Assembly: GCA_965216535.1 (NCBI GenBank)
Contig: OZ244175.1
Coordinates: 4,154,001 to 4,218,000 of the forward strand
Origin: Hoeflea_A sp965216535
GTDB lineage: Bacteria; Pseudomonadota; Alphaproteobacteria; Rhizobiales; Rhizobiaceae
DNA: 64,000 bases
Reading direction: 5' to 3'
Shown: piece by piece, positions 33,910-43,557 of the stretch
Position numbering within the stretch: the stretch's first letter is position 1
How the letters are laid out: each line of letters starts with the position of its first letter
Notes under the pieces: generated by a model
Databases searched by the model: none
Told to the model about the DNA's origin: nothing
What the model saw: only the letters and a program-made list of their open reading frames with translations
Translations under genes and position numbers: made by a program

Positions 33910-34605
33910 GTGGAGAGCATTTCCGCAATCATATTCGATTGCGACGGGGTTCTGGTTGATTCTGAACGGATATACCAGGCAGTCGAGCGCGAATTCCTGG
34001 CCGAGATAGGCCTCGTCTTTGATCTTGAGGACTACCAGCACCGTTTCATGGGCCTCAAATCAGCCGACTATATGCGTGCGCTAGAGGCAGAAAGCATAAA
34101 GCACGGGCGTGGCGCGCTGCCCGAGGATTTCGCGAGCCGGCTTCGCGGCGAATGCCGAAAACGGCTGATGCGCGACCTGGAGGGCATGGACGGTATCGAA
34201 ACCGTGCTCGAGAACTTAGGCGGCCCGCGCGCCGTGGCTTCCTCCAGCGCGTTGCATCTTTTGCACGACAAATTGCACAAGACCGGCCTGCATCATCACT
34301 TCGATCCCCACATCTATTCCGGTGAGAACGTGGAACGCGGCAAACCGCATCCGGACCTGTTCCTGCACGCCGCATCGAAGCTCAACGCGGCGCCGGAGGG
34401 CTGCCTGGTTGTCGAGGACGCAGTCAACGGTGTCCGGGCAGGGAAGGCGGCCGGTATGAGCGTCTGGGGCTTTGTGGGTGGCGGTCACGCCTCCTCCGGT
34501 CTGGAAGCTCAGTTGCGTGGCGCTGGCGCCGACCGGGTCTTTTCATCACACGCGGACATACATGCAGCGCTCAACGGCATTCCGATGGACGATAGGGGAC
34601 CATAG
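33910..34605 (+). CDS. HAD superfamily phosphatase (phosphoglycolate phosphatase/beta-phosphoglucomutase type)
   Basis: A 231-residue HAD subfamily IA hydrolase. Motif I is FDCDGVLVDSE (9-19), motif II lies around AVASSSALHLL, motif III is the Lys in GKPHPDLFL and motif IV is VVEDAVNGVRAG. A helical cap sits between motifs I and II. The substrate is unknown but likely a sugar phosphate or phosphoglycolate. The start is GTG 33910, with GGAG 10 nt upstream. Confidence 0.9.
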   Translation: MESISAIIFDCDGVLVDSERIYQAVEREFLAEIGLVFDLEDYQHRFMGLKSADYMRALEAESIKHGRGALPEDFASRLRGECRKRLMRDLEGMDGIETVLENLGGPRAVASSSALHLLHDKLHKTGLHHHFDPHIYSGENVERGKPHPDLFLHAASKLNAAPEGCLVVEDAVNGVRAGKAAGMSVWGFVGGGHASSGLEAQLRGAGADRVFSSHADIHAALNGIPMDDRGP

Positions 34606-34663
34606 CGCCTGTAGGCAATCCAGCGGCTCTCCAAAGAAAGCCAACAAATTTAGGAAAGCGAAA

Positions 34664-35053
34664 TTGTCCCACGTAGAACTCGCGACAGAACATTTCCTTG
34701 CCCTGGAGCGGAAGCTCCACAAGCCCGACCTTCGGTCCTCTCGCGAGACGGTCAGCGAGTTACTCGCCGACACATTCATCGAATTTGGGAGTTCTGGGCG
34801 TGTCTATGACAAAATGGTTGTGGTGGACGCGTTGGCGGAAGAGACCGGGGCAGATGCCTCGACAGTCCCAGAGGTAAAGGATTTCGCTGCAAGGTATCTT
34901 TCTTCTGACACTGTGCTCGTCACCTACCGGAGCATCCGTCAGTCGACCAACACCTCAAAAGAAAGACAGACACTTCGCAGTTCGATTTGGAAATTGGCTG
35001 ATGGACGATGGCAAATGCTCTTTCATCAGGGAACCATCGCCGCGCCGGAATAG
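34664..35053 (+). CDS. NTF2-like/DUF4440 domain protein
   Basis: A 129-residue single-domain protein of the nuclear transport factor 2-like fold, DUF4440 type: an N-terminal helix with HFLALERKLH, LLADTFIEFGSSGRVYDK, then beta strands ending in WKLADGRWQMLFHQGT. The role is unknown (small-molecule binding or isomerase-like). The start is TTG 34664, supported by AGGAA 7 nt upstream and by the fold beginning there; the open frame further upstream overlaps the HAD gene and is not protein-like. Confidence 0.8.
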   Translation: MSHVELATEHFLALERKLHKPDLRSSRETVSELLADTFIEFGSSGRVYDKMVVVDALAEETGADASTVPEVKDFAARYLSSDTVLVTYRSIRQSTNTSKERQTLRSSIWKLADGRWQMLFHQGTIAAPE

Positions 35054-35059
35054 AAACGT

Positions 35060-35626
35060 TCATGGCGTGCGCTTGATAGTCTCCATGACAAGATCAGCGC
35101 GTGCTTCGACCGACACCTTCGGCAACAGGTGGATGTCGTATCCCATGTCCTGCAATGCTGCTTGCAAACGTTCGAATTCGTCGACGGCTGCACTCATATC
35201 GTGACGCCGATCTTCATCAGTTTCGAACAACTCCGGCCAAGGCGGCGCCAAAAAGACTGTGTCGTCGTATGGTCGAACTGTTCCCATGGTTTCTGCGTAC
35301 GAGACACCGGCCGCGAACTGCAACGCGACAGCCGCATCAACAAGGCCTCGGTCAAAAAAGACGGTTCCAGGCGTTTTCGCGGCCGACGCCAAATCTGACC
35401 TGGCCATTGCAACGGCACGCCAAGCGAACGCGGCGAGGTCGACCCACGGCAGAGCCGTGCCAGCGCCCACACGTTCCTCGGCAACAATCCGCCGACCCGG
35501 TTCCTCGACCACGGAATGTCCGCGGCTCTTGAGTTCCTGGAGCAGGGTGGATTTTCCACCTCCAGAGCAGCCAGTGATCAAAACGAGTCTGTTCAAGAGA
35601 TTGCTTCTTTCAATATCGGCGGACAC
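35060..35626 (-). CDS. AAA family ATPase/nucleoside-kinase-like P-loop protein
   Basis: A 188-residue P-loop protein with Walker A GCSGGGKST (19-27) close to the N-terminus and FFDRGLVD as a Walker B/lid-like motif. It matches the small AAA_28 (NadR/Ttd14-like) family, whose members are predicted kinases or ATPases. No partner domain is present. It starts with GTG at 35626. It converges on the DUF4440 gene with 6 bp between stops. The biological role is unknown. Confidence 0.82.
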   Translation of the reverse strand: MSADIERSNLLNRLVLITGCSGGGKSTLLQELKSRGHSVVEEPGRRIVAEERVGAGTALPWVDLAAFAWRAVAMARSDLASAAKTPGTVFFDRGLVDAAVALQFAAGVSYAETMGTVRPYDDTVFLAPPWPELFETDEDRRHDMSAAVDEFERLQAALQDMGYDIHLLPKVSVEARADLVMETIKRTP

Positions 35627-35707
35627 GCATGCAAAGATCGCATAAGATAGATTATGGAACTTTTTGATATGGACGAATCCATGAAAACTCGGCTTTCCGG
35701 GTTTCTG

Positions 35708-36670
35708 TCACTGCTGGCGCAACCAGCCCTCGATCCTGCCAAAGACCTCGGGGTCCATCACAAGGCTGAAATGATCGGTTCCATCTACCAGCTCAACCGG
35801 CTTGCCCAACTCCTTGAACAGACTTGGAAAAGCCTCGGCATTCATCGCTTCGTCGTCACGTCCGACCAGCACCAGTGCCGTTTCCTGCAGCGCTGCGATA
35901 TCGCTGCGGAAGTCATCATGCAGATTGAAGTTGGTCATCAAGCGCCATGAGTAAGACAGCGTCTCGGATCCGTCTCGAAATTCCGTTGGCAGATTGAACC
36001 GTATGGTTGGCAGATGATCCAGCGCGTGGATGCCGACCGTGTTGAGCATCGACAGACCGATGATGCGCGGCAGCGAAATGTGTGCCCAGCCGCCCGCGGT
36101 CTCGAGCGCCGTTGGCGCACGGTGCCCAAGGATTGGTGCGAGACCGAGCGTGTTGACCGCCAAGGCGCCGTGCGGACTTGCAGCGAAGCGTATCGCCAGC
36201 GCGCCGCCGGACGAATGACCGCCGACGACAAATCGTGCCTGCGGCTCGCGATCGCGGATGTGCTCGATGAAATCGGCAATGTCGTCCTCCAGCTGGCCGA
36301 CGTGGTCGATATCACCTCGCGTGGTGCCGGACGCTTCATGGCCGCGGATATTGAGCGCATAGACATCAGCCACGCCGCTCTGCGCAATGTGTCGGGCCAG
36401 CGGCGCGAGATACGCGCCGTGGTAGCCGGATCCATGCAGCAGGACGAGTTTTACCGGATTGTCCGAAGGATAATGCGCGTATGACAGCGTGGCGCCGTCG
36501 CGGGCTTGGACACGCTGCAGGTCTGCTGCAGTCGGATCTGATCCGCGAAGTCGCTCGAAATTCAGGCTTTCTTCGTTTTCGACCTGCGGCCCAAAGGCAG
36601 TCAGCGCAAATGCGATGGCCAGGTAAATCACCGGAACAAGCAATACCGGAAGCATGAATTTCCACGGCAT
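35708..36670 (-). CDS. Membrane-anchored alpha/beta hydrolase
   Basis: A 320-residue protein with an N-terminal hydrophobic segment (residues 5-25), likely an uncleaved membrane anchor, and an alpha/beta-hydrolase domain. The nucleophile elbow is VGGHSSGGALA (Ser near 150), the oxyanion HGSGYHG lies near 78 and the catalytic His is in GTDHFSLV near the end. It is probably a lysophospholipase- or esterase-like enzyme; the substrate is unknown. It lies 31 bp after the YbaK-like gene on the same strand. Confidence 0.87.
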   Translation of the reverse strand: MPWKFMLPVLLVPVIYLAIAFALTAFGPQVENEESLNFERLRGSDPTAADLQRVQARDGATLSYAHYPSDNPVKLVLLHGSGYHGAYLAPLARHIAQSGVADVYALNIRGHEASGTTRGDIDHVGQLEDDIADFIEHIRDREPQARFVVGGHSSGGALAIRFAASPHGALAVNTLGLAPILGHRAPTALETAGGWAHISLPRIIGLSMLNTVGIHALDHLPTIRFNLPTEFRDGSETLSYSWRLMTNFNLHDDFRSDIAALQETALVLVGRDDEAMNAEAFPSLFKELGKPVELVDGTDHFSLVMDPEVFGRIEGWLRQQ

Positions 36671-36701
36671 GGCGTCTACCGGCGTTTTGGCTCTAGGGAT
36701 G

Positions 36702-37193
36702 TCATTGTGGCGCGATCACGTTGATAACGCGCGGCTTTATCGCCTCGGCCAAGGCCCGCGGATCGACCTTGAAAACGCTGTCGGGTCGTCCGGCTGCAGC
36801 CCAGACATGATCGAAACCGAGCAGCGTTTCGTCCATAAGCACTGTAATCGGGTTGATATGACCGATCGGCGCGACGCCGCCGATCGCAAAACCGGTTTCA
36901 TCGCGCACACGCCGGGTATCGCAGCGCTTGAGTGAAATCCCATAAGCATCTGATAAATATGCGATATCGACCTGATTGATACCCGATGTCAGACACAGGA
37001 GCAGCTTGCTGTCCGCCTCATTGTCAAAGACGAGCGATTTGACGATCTGCGCCACCTCACAGCCGCAGGCATCGGCCGCCTCGCCCGCTGTTCTGGTTGA
37101 CTGGTCCATGCGCTTGACCTCAATGTCGAGACCAAGATTGTCGGCAGCTTGCGTTACGCGTTCCAAGCTCGACAGCCGGGTTCTCTCACTCAT
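36702..37193 (-). CDS. YbaK/EbsC-type aminoacyl-tRNA deacylase
   Basis: A 163-residue single-domain protein of the YbaK/ProX family, which removes mischarged amino acids (for example Cys or Ala from tRNA-Pro). Family features are ADACGCEVAQIVKSLVF with the conserved Lys, IGGVAPIGH, and the VFKVDPRAL ending. It overlaps the MBL-fold gene by 4 bp (ATGA), so it belongs to the long minus-strand operon that also contains metG. Confidence 0.93.
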   Translation of the reverse strand: MSERTRLSSLERVTQAADNLGLDIEVKRMDQSTRTAGEAADACGCEVAQIVKSLVFDNEADSKLLLCLTSGINQVDIAYLSDAYGISLKRCDTRRVRDETGFAIGGVAPIGHINPITVLMDETLLGFDHVWAAAGRPDSVFKVDPRALAEAIKPRVINVIAPQ

Positions 37194-38017
37194 GGCGCTA
37201 TCTCGATCTCCTGGTCGATCGTCATCATATCGTAGCCCGGTTCGACGTGGTCAGGCGTCTCGGCGGCGACGGTTTCGTAATCCAGCGGAATGTGCATGTG
37301 GGTCAGGATGGCGCGAGCCGGCTTCAATCGCTCAATCCACTCCAGAGCTTCACCCAGGGAAAAATGGCTGGGATGCGGACGATATTGTAACGCATCGATG
37401 ATCAACACATCGAGGTCCCGAAGTTGCTCGAGCGTCTCGTCGGGGTAGCCGCTGACGTCGCTGCAGTAGGCGATGCCACCGATGCGAAAGCCTAGCGATG
37501 TGATGTTGCCGTGCAGCTGTTCGAAGGGCAGGAGGGTCAGCGGCCCCCCTGCCCCTTCAATCGTGACAGGATGTCCTGGACCCTCGATGATGTTCGGTAC
37601 GATGATCGGCGGATATTCGCTGCCGGCCGGCGTTTCGAAGCAGTAGTTGAAACCCTCCCGCAAGCGCGCCATTGTTGGGTCGTCTGCGTAGATCGGAATG
37701 CGCATCCGCTGAGCAATCACATAGCCACGCAGATCATCGATGCCATGAATGTGGTCAGCATGCGGATGGGTATAGACCGCCGCATCGATGCGCTCGACGC
37801 CGGCAGCAATCATCTGGTCACGAAAGTCCGGACCGGTGTCGACCACAACAGTCGTCTGTCCACCGTCAGGTGCGGTCTGTTCAACCAGCAGCGCTGCGCG
37901 CCGGCGACGATTTTTGGGGTTTGACGGGTCACAGGCGCCCCAGTCGCCATTGATCCGCGGCACTCCGGGAGAAGAACCGCATCCCAACAGCGTGATACGT
38001 TGCCGTACCGTCGTCAT
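37190..38017 (-). CDS. MBL-fold metallo-hydrolase (PhnP/RNase Z-like)
   Basis: A 275-residue metallo-beta-lactamase-fold protein with the motif THPHADHIHGIDDLR for two metal ions, an early LLGCGSSPGVPRI segment and later metal ligands in YCSDVSGYP and ILTHMHIPLD. It resembles PhnP-type phosphodiesterases, often annotated next to tatD in alphaproteobacteria. The substrate is unknown; a cyclic nucleotide or RNA end is plausible. It overlaps tatD by 4 bp upstream and the YbaK gene by 4 bp downstream. Confidence 0.92.
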   Translation of the reverse strand: MTTVRQRITLLGCGSSPGVPRINGDWGACDPSNPKNRRRRAALLVEQTAPDGGQTTVVVDTGPDFRDQMIAAGVERIDAAVYTHPHADHIHGIDDLRGYVIAQRMRIPIYADDPTMARLREGFNYCFETPAGSEYPPIIVPNIIEGPGHPVTIEGAGGPLTLLPFEQLHGNITSLGFRIGGIAYCSDVSGYPDETLEQLRDLDVLIIDALQYRPHPSHFSLGEALEWIERLKPARAILTHMHIPLDYETVAAETPDHVEPGYDMMTIDQEIEIAP

Positions 38018-38820
38018 ACGGCGTTACCGACACGAGTGCCGACATCAGCCGGCACCCGGGAAAACAGGCGCAGGAAATTTTCAGTTGTCGCGCTCCAGAC
38101 TGTATCGCGGTCCAGCTCGAGTGTTTCGGCGAGCACATCGGCAGTATGGGTGACGTAGGCCGGTTCGTTGCGGCGCCCGCGATGCGGCATGGGCGCGAGA
38201 TATGGCGCATCTGTTTCGACAAGCAGACGATCGAGAGGCAGTGAGCGCGCGATGTCGCGAAGCCCACCGGATCGTTTGAAGGTCAATATGCCCGAGAACG
38301 ACACATAGCCGCCCAGCTCGATACCGGCCTTGGCCAATTGTTGACCAGAGGAAAAGCAATGCAAAACAAAGGGAAAAGAACCTTTGCTCGACTCGTCACG
38401 CAGGATTGCTTCCATATCCACGTCGGCATCTCGTGAGTGAATGACGAGCGGCAAGCCGGTTTCCCGTGCCGCGGCGATATGCCGTCGCAGGCCAGTAGCC
38501 TGGGCGTCGCGGGGAGCGTTGTCGTAGAAATAGTCGAGCCCCGCCTCGCCGATCGCCACCACTTTGGGATCTTCGGAAATACGGACGAGATCCCGCGTCT
38601 GGATGTGCAACTCGCGATCGGCGTTATGCGGATGAGTGCCCACCGAGCAGAAGACGTTGTCGTAGCGCTCGGCAATCGAGCGGATCTTGTCGAACTTCTC
38701 GACCAGCGTGCTTATCGTCACCATGCAGCCAACACCGGCAGCTTGCGCACGGGCGATCAATTCATCCCGCTCGCTGTCGAAATCAGCGAAGTCCAGATGG
38801 CAGTGGCTGTCGACCAGCAT
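38014..38820 (-). CDS. tatD: TatD family metal-dependent DNase
   Basis: A 268-residue TIM-barrel metallohydrolase. The first metal ligands are in VDSHCHLDFADF (His-x-His), then GEAGLDYF, VIHSRDADVDM and the late VETDAPYLAP. TatD proteins are 3'-5' exonucleases or D-aminoacyl-tRNA deacylase-like enzymes; the exact role in this host is not certain. One base separates it from metG, and it overlaps the MBL-fold gene. Confidence 0.95.
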   Translation of the reverse strand: MLVDSHCHLDFADFDSERDELIARAQAAGVGCMVTISTLVEKFDKIRSIAERYDNVFCSVGTHPHNADRELHIQTRDLVRISEDPKVVAIGEAGLDYFYDNAPRDAQATGLRRHIAAARETGLPLVIHSRDADVDMEAILRDESSKGSFPFVLHCFSSGQQLAKAGIELGGYVSFSGILTFKRSGGLRDIARSLPLDRLLVETDAPYLAPMPHRGRRNEPAYVTHTADVLAETLELDRDTVWSATTENFLRLFSRVPADVGTRVGNAV

Positions 38821-38821
38821 G

Positions 38822-40384
38822 TCAGGCGCCCTGCCCGGCCTCTTCCGGTTCCACGTAGCGCGGGTAGACCGGTTGCGGCTTTGCGATATCTGCTCCCGAG
38901 GTCAGCCGTCCTGCAGAGCCAAGCTGATCGAACTGGCGAGCCTCCTCGGCAACCGACAGGCCGTCCAGCAACCGCGCGGACGAGTCGGGCATGAACGGCT
39001 GGCACAGGATTGCCACCTGGCGGATGATTTCAGCGGTGACGTAGAGCACGGTTCCCATCCGCTCCGGATCCGTCTTCTTCAACGCCCAGGGCTCCTGCGC
39101 GGCAAAATATCGGTTGGCCTCCGACACCACTCCGAACACAGCGGCAAGAGCGGTGTGGATGGCCTGTTCCGCCATGGCGTCGCGGGCTTTCTCGAGCAAG
39201 CCATCCGCGGCGGCGAGGATCGCTTCGTCGGCTTCCGACAGCGCGCCCATGGCCGGCACCATACCGTCACAGTTCTTGGCAATCATCGACAGTGAGCGCT
39301 GGGCCAGGTTGCCGAGGTCGTTGGCCAGATCCGAGTTGATGCGGCCGACGATCGCTTCGTGGCTGTAATTGCCGTCCTGTCCGAACGGCACCTCACGCAG
39401 TAGGAAATAGCGCACCTGATCCAGGCCGTAATGGTCGACCAGCGAAAATGGATCGACAACATTGCCGACCGATTTCGACATCTTCTCTCCGCGGTTGAAC
39501 AGGAACCCGTGAGCGAAGACGCGGCGCGGCAGGTCGATGCCCGCCGACATCAGGAAAGCCGGCCAATAGACCGAGTGAAAACGGATGATGTCCTTGCCGA
39601 TGACGTGGACGTCGGCCGGCCAGAACGGCCACAACGGATCGTCCACGTCCGGAAAACCGACCCCGGTGATGTAATTGGTCAGCGCATCGACCCACACATA
39701 CATCACGTGTTTGTCTTCGCCCGGAACCTTGACGCCCCAGTCGAACGTTGTACGCGAAACCGAAAGATCCTTGAGGCCCGATTTGACGAAAGACACAATC
39801 TCGTTGCGTCGCGAGTCCGGACCAATGAATTCCGGGTGCTTCTGGTAGTGCTCGAGCAGCTTGTCCTGGTAGGCCGAAAGGCGGAAGAAGAAACTCTCCT
39901 CCTCAACCCACTCGACTGGACTTCCCTGCGGCCCGTAGCGCACGCCGTCATCGCGCAGCTCGGTCTCGCTTTCCTGGTAGTAGGCCTCGTCGCGAACCGA
40001 ATACCAGCCGGCATAGGCATCCTTGTAGATGTCGCCTGCGGCGACCATGCGCTCCCAGATCGCCTGGCTCGACTTTTTGTGGCGCTCCTCGCTGGTGCGA
40101 ATGAAGTCGTCGTTCGAGGCATTCAGGCGCTCCGCCATGTTCTCGAACTGGTCGGAATTGCGCTTGGCCAACTCGGCAACCGGCAGTCCCTCGTTACGAG
40201 CCGTCTGAAGCATTTTCTGGCCATGCTCGTCGGTACCGGTCAGGAAATAGACCTCCTTACCATCGAGCCGCTGGAAACGGGCCAGCGCGTCGGTCGCGAT
40301 CAGCTCGTAGGCATGGCCAATGTGCGGTGCGCCATTCGGATAGGATATGGCCGTGGTTATGTAGAAGCGTTCTTTGTCGCTCAT
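38822..40384 (-). CDS. metG: Methionyl-tRNA synthetase
   Basis: A 520-residue class I synthetase of the shorter alphaproteobacterial type, without the C-terminal tRNA-binding domain. The HIGH-type motif is PNGAPHIGHAYE, and the KMSKS loop is GEKMSKSVGN near residue 300. The catalytic insertion lacks the Cys4 zinc knuckle seen in the E. coli form. The start MSDKERFYITTAIS at 40384 is preferred to the longer open frame. It belongs to the operon between holB and tatD. Confidence 0.97.
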   Translation of the reverse strand: MSDKERFYITTAISYPNGAPHIGHAYELIATDALARFQRLDGKEVYFLTGTDEHGQKMLQTARNEGLPVAELAKRNSDQFENMAERLNASNDDFIRTSEERHKKSSQAIWERMVAAGDIYKDAYAGWYSVRDEAYYQESETELRDDGVRYGPQGSPVEWVEEESFFFRLSAYQDKLLEHYQKHPEFIGPDSRRNEIVSFVKSGLKDLSVSRTTFDWGVKVPGEDKHVMYVWVDALTNYITGVGFPDVDDPLWPFWPADVHVIGKDIIRFHSVYWPAFLMSAGIDLPRRVFAHGFLFNRGEKMSKSVGNVVDPFSLVDHYGLDQVRYFLLREVPFGQDGNYSHEAIVGRINSDLANDLGNLAQRSLSMIAKNCDGMVPAMGALSEADEAILAAADGLLEKARDAMAEQAIHTALAAVFGVVSEANRYFAAQEPWALKKTDPERMGTVLYVTAEIIRQVAILCQPFMPDSSARLLDGLSVAEEARQFDQLGSAGRLTSGADIAKPQPVYPRYVEPEEAGQGA

Positions 40385-40444
40385 TCCGGGTAGTCTCTGC
40401 TTGGAGGTTCGTGGCGCCGTCTTAAGGCAATTTCGCAAGGTTGG

Positions 40445-41485
40445 CTATGCCGCTGACATCCGAAAAAACGAAGAAAACAGGCTCAGGACCGACTGCTTCC
40501 TGTCGAGATTGTAGACCCGCGCGGTGGTGAGGCTCTCGGTCTGCTCGGCAGAAAGTCGGGCCCATTGTTCCGATGCACGCAAATTGCCGTGAGCGGCCGC
40601 CTCGCGAGCGGCCTTGCGGATGCGCTCAAGCATGTAGTCGGTGAAGAATTCATAGGCCGTTTCCCGGTCGCGTGCGACCAGGCTGTCGGCCAACTTGTGG
40701 ACCGCCTGTTTGGAAGCCGCCGGTCCGTCCTGAAGGATCTGCTCGGCTGCTTCCGCGATCTCGAGACCGCCATAGCGCAGCAACAGGATTGCGTTTGACA
40801 AGCTGCCTTCCGATAACCGGACCACTGCCTGCAGCACCTCCGGTGCCTGATCCTCGTCCAGGCTCAAGTGGGAGAGCCCCCAGCGCAGGTCCTCATCGCT
40901 GAGCGGTGTCAGGCGCAGCGGCATGCAGCGGGATCGGATCGTCGGCAGCAACTTGCCCGGCGCGTGGGAAATCATCAGGAACAGCGCCCGCTTCGGAGGC
41001 TCCTCGAGGATTTTCAGGATGGCATTGGCGGCAGACCGGTTCATATCGTCGGCCGGATCAACGACGACGATACGCCAGTTGCCCGTGCCAGAGGTCTGGG
41101 ACAGGAAGTGGCCAGCCCGGCGCACCTCGTCCACGGTGATCGCCGTCTTCACCCGTCCGCTTTTTGGATCAACAGGACGCGTCAGGTGCAGCAGATCGTG
41201 CGATGCGCCGCTGGCGATCTGGCTCATCAGGCCAGCGTCAGGAACGCTTTCATCGAGCGTATCGGGTGCCGATGCGGGATCCGGATAGCTGAGGATGTGG
41301 CGGGCAAGCGCAAAGGCCAGCGTCGCCTTGCCGATGCCCTGTGGCCCTTCGAGCAGCAGCGCATGGTGCATGTGACCTGTTCGATAGGCGTTTGCCAGAA
41401 AAGCACGTGCCTTGTCGTGGCCAAACAGCCGGACGTTTTCCGCCGGGGGAATGGCACCATCAAGAGTGCCAACGGACGCATTCAT
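40445..41485 (-). CDS. holB: DNA polymerase III delta-prime subunit
   Basis: A 346-residue AAA+ clamp-loader subunit. It has a Walker A-like EGPQGIGKATLA (45-56), the RIVVVDPADDMNRSAANAILKILEEPP sensor region and a C-terminal collar. Delta-prime helps load the sliding clamp in replication. It overlaps tmk by 4 bp and is followed by metG after 60 bp, an order shared by many alphaproteobacteria. Confidence 0.95.
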   Translation of the reverse strand: MNASVGTLDGAIPPAENVRLFGHDKARAFLANAYRTGHMHHALLLEGPQGIGKATLAFALARHILSYPDPASAPDTLDESVPDAGLMSQIASGASHDLLHLTRPVDPKSGRVKTAITVDEVRRAGHFLSQTSGTGNWRIVVVDPADDMNRSAANAILKILEEPPKRALFLMISHAPGKLLPTIRSRCMPLRLTPLSDEDLRWGLSHLSLDEDQAPEVLQAVVRLSEGSLSNAILLLRYGGLEIAEAAEQILQDGPAASKQAVHKLADSLVARDRETAYEFFTDYMLERIRKAAREAAAHGNLRASEQWARLSAEQTESLTTARVYNLDRKQSVLSLFSSFFRMSAA

Positions 41486-42162
41486 ATCAACCGCGCCCCG
41501 GTGCTGGGCTTTTCGCTGGTGCTGTAGCGCTTCAGCAGATCAAACACCAATTTCTCGACGGTCCGGGCAATGGTGTCGGCTGGCTGGTTGCCGTCTACCA
41601 CCTTGCAGCGCTCCGGCTCAGACCTGGCCAGTTCGAGAAATGCCTCGCGGCGCTTTTCGTGCACCGCCACGTCCTCCCTTTCGAAACGGTCTGGCCCCTC
41701 TCCGTCTGGGCTGCCGCGCGAGTGGGCGCGGGCCAGCCCCGCCTCGGCCGGCAGATCGAGAATGATCGTCAGGTCAGGCATCAGGCCATTGACGGCGATA
41801 CGCTCCAGTGAGCGCAGCAAGTCTGGCTCGAGATTGCCGGTTGCGCCCTGATACACCCGCGTCGAATCCATGAAGCGATCGCACAGCACGATCTTACCCG
41901 CATCGATCGCAGGTCGGATGACTTCTTCGACATGATCGCTCCGGGCGGCAGCAAACAGGATTGCCTCCATGCGCACGCCGAATTCCTCAGCACCACCCGA
42001 TAAAAGGACATGGCGCACGGCTTCAGCACCGGGCGATCCGCCCGGCTCCCGCGTGGTGACGGTTTCGTAGCCGTGGGCACGCAACGCTTCATTGAGATAT
42101 TGAATCTGCGTTGACTTACCGACGCCCTCGCCGCCCTCGAATGTGATGAACAGTCCTTTCAA
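41482..42162 (-). CDS. tmk: Thymidylate kinase
   Basis: A 226-residue dTMP kinase. The P-loop is FEGGEGVGKSTQ, the DR motif is CDRFMDSTRVYQGATG and the lid region is ARAHSRGSPDGEGPDRFE. It phosphorylates dTMP to dTDP for DNA synthesis. TTG 42162 is taken as the start because the protein then reads MKGLFITFEGG, as the family does; an in-frame TTG at 42189 is possible but has no Shine-Dalgarno. Its 3' end overlaps holB by 4 bp. Confidence 0.94.
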   Translation of the reverse strand: MKGLFITFEGGEGVGKSTQIQYLNEALRAHGYETVTTREPGGSPGAEAVRHVLLSGGAEEFGVRMEAILFAAARSDHVEEVIRPAIDAGKIVLCDRFMDSTRVYQGATGNLEPDLLRSLERIAVNGLMPDLTIILDLPAEAGLARAHSRGSPDGEGPDRFEREDVAVHEKRREAFLELARSEPERCKVVDGNQPADTIARTVEKLVFDLLKRYSTSEKPSTGARLI

Positions 42163-42297
42163 GCCGACATATCCCGTGAAACCCGGCAACCGGTTTTAAG
42201 GAGTATTGGTCCGGCCGTCCAGATGCGCTGGTACGTCCCGGAGAAAGATGGAGACCCTTTTGAGATCAGCTCGGACATCTGGTCCACGATTGAAGCT

Positions 42298-43458
42298 CTA
42301 GAGCCAAAACAGAAGCAATTCCTGCAAGGCGTCCAGAGCGCGACTGTGAAGCGGCCCGCGATCGACATTGGCCGCCGCAAAAAGAGGTGTCTGCTGGCTG
42401 AGTGTCTCGCCGATCCAGACCTTGAGCGTCGCCACACGGTCGCCTTCGCGGACCGGAGCGTTGAGCGGCCAGTCATAGACGATGCGTGCTTTCAGCCGGT
42501 CGGTGTTGGTGATCGGCACGAAGATGTCGACGGCATCCTTCGCCTCCAGGGGCACGCCGGATTGGGCCCCGCCGTAGACGCTGACCTCACCGATAATTTC
42601 GCCTTCGGCGAACAGCTCGCGCCTCTCAAAGGAGCGCAATCCCCATTCGAGCATCTTGCGGGCTTCCTCGGCGCGTTCGCGCACGCTGCTCAAACCGCTC
42701 ATCGCCAGAAACAAGCGGCGCCCCTCACGCTCGATGGAACTGACAATCGCATAGCCCGATTCTTCCGTGAAGCCGGTTTTCAGGCCATCGACGCCGATGT
42801 TGAGGCGCAACAGTGGATTACGATTACGCTGGTTGATTTTGTTCCAGGTGAAATCCGTCTCCGAGTAGATCGGATAGTACTCCGGATAGGCCTGCTGGAT
42901 ATGGCGGGCCAGCATCACCAGCTCGCGCATCGACACACCGGCATCCGGATGCGGCAACCCGGTGGAGTTGCCGAAGACCGAGTTTTCCAGGCCCAGTTCG
43001 CGGGCCCGCTCGGTCATCATCTGGGCGAAAACGTCTTCAGAGCCGGCCATGCCCTCGGCAATGATGATGCAGGAATCGTTGCCCGATTGAACGATCACCC
43101 CGCGGATCAGGTCGGCCAGTGGAACGGAGGAATTGAGCTCCGCAAACATGGTCGAGGTGCCCGATACCGCTCCGCCCGTGCGCCAGGCATTCTCCGAGAC
43201 ATGGAATTCGTCTTCGAGGTTGAGGCGGCCAGTTTTGAGGGCGTTGAAGACCACTTCCATGGTCATCAGTTTTGCCAGCGAGGCCGGTGGAACCAGCTTG
43301 TCCTCATCCTTGGCAAACAGGACAGTGCCGGTCTCAGCTTCGATCATGTAGGCCTGTTTGGCCTTGGTCTCGAATATCTGAGCAAGAACGCCGCCCGGGA
43401 GAGCTACCGTGACGGCCATAACAAGGGCTGCAAGAACTATACGCGTTCGGTACGACAT
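42298..43458 (-). CDS. D-alanyl-D-alanine carboxypeptidase (DacF/DacC type)
   Basis: A 386-residue penicillin-binding protein 5-like enzyme with a signal peptide (residues 1-26, GVLAQ). Active-site motifs are SLAK (Ser-x-x-Lys) in PPASLAKLMTMEV, SGN in QSGNDSCIIIAEG and KTG in GLKTGFTEESG, so it should be active. A PBP5 C-terminal domain follows, and the last residues may form a short amphipathic anchor. It trims peptidoglycan pentapeptides. It lies between rlpA and tmk in the operon. Confidence 0.95.
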   Translation of the reverse strand: MSYRTRIVLAALVMAVTVALPGGVLAQIFETKAKQAYMIEAETGTVLFAKDEDKLVPPASLAKLMTMEVVFNALKTGRLNLEDEFHVSENAWRTGGAVSGTSTMFAELNSSVPLADLIRGVIVQSGNDSCIIIAEGMAGSEDVFAQMMTERARELGLENSVFGNSTGLPHPDAGVSMRELVMLARHIQQAYPEYYPIYSETDFTWNKINQRNRNPLLRLNIGVDGLKTGFTEESGYAIVSSIEREGRRLFLAMSGLSSVRERAEEARKMLEWGLRSFERRELFAEGEIIGEVSVYGGAQSGVPLEAKDAVDIFVPITNTDRLKARIVYDWPLNAPVREGDRVATLKVWIGETLSQQTPLFAAANVDRGPLHSRALDALQELLLFWL

Positions 43459-43557
43459 CGATCGGTTTTCCCGTTCCGGAACAAACAGTCCCCGAGCGAG
43501 AGTAGAGCCTGCGAAGGCCAATTGGAAGCAATTCTCTGTGTTGAAATGCAGCGTTGG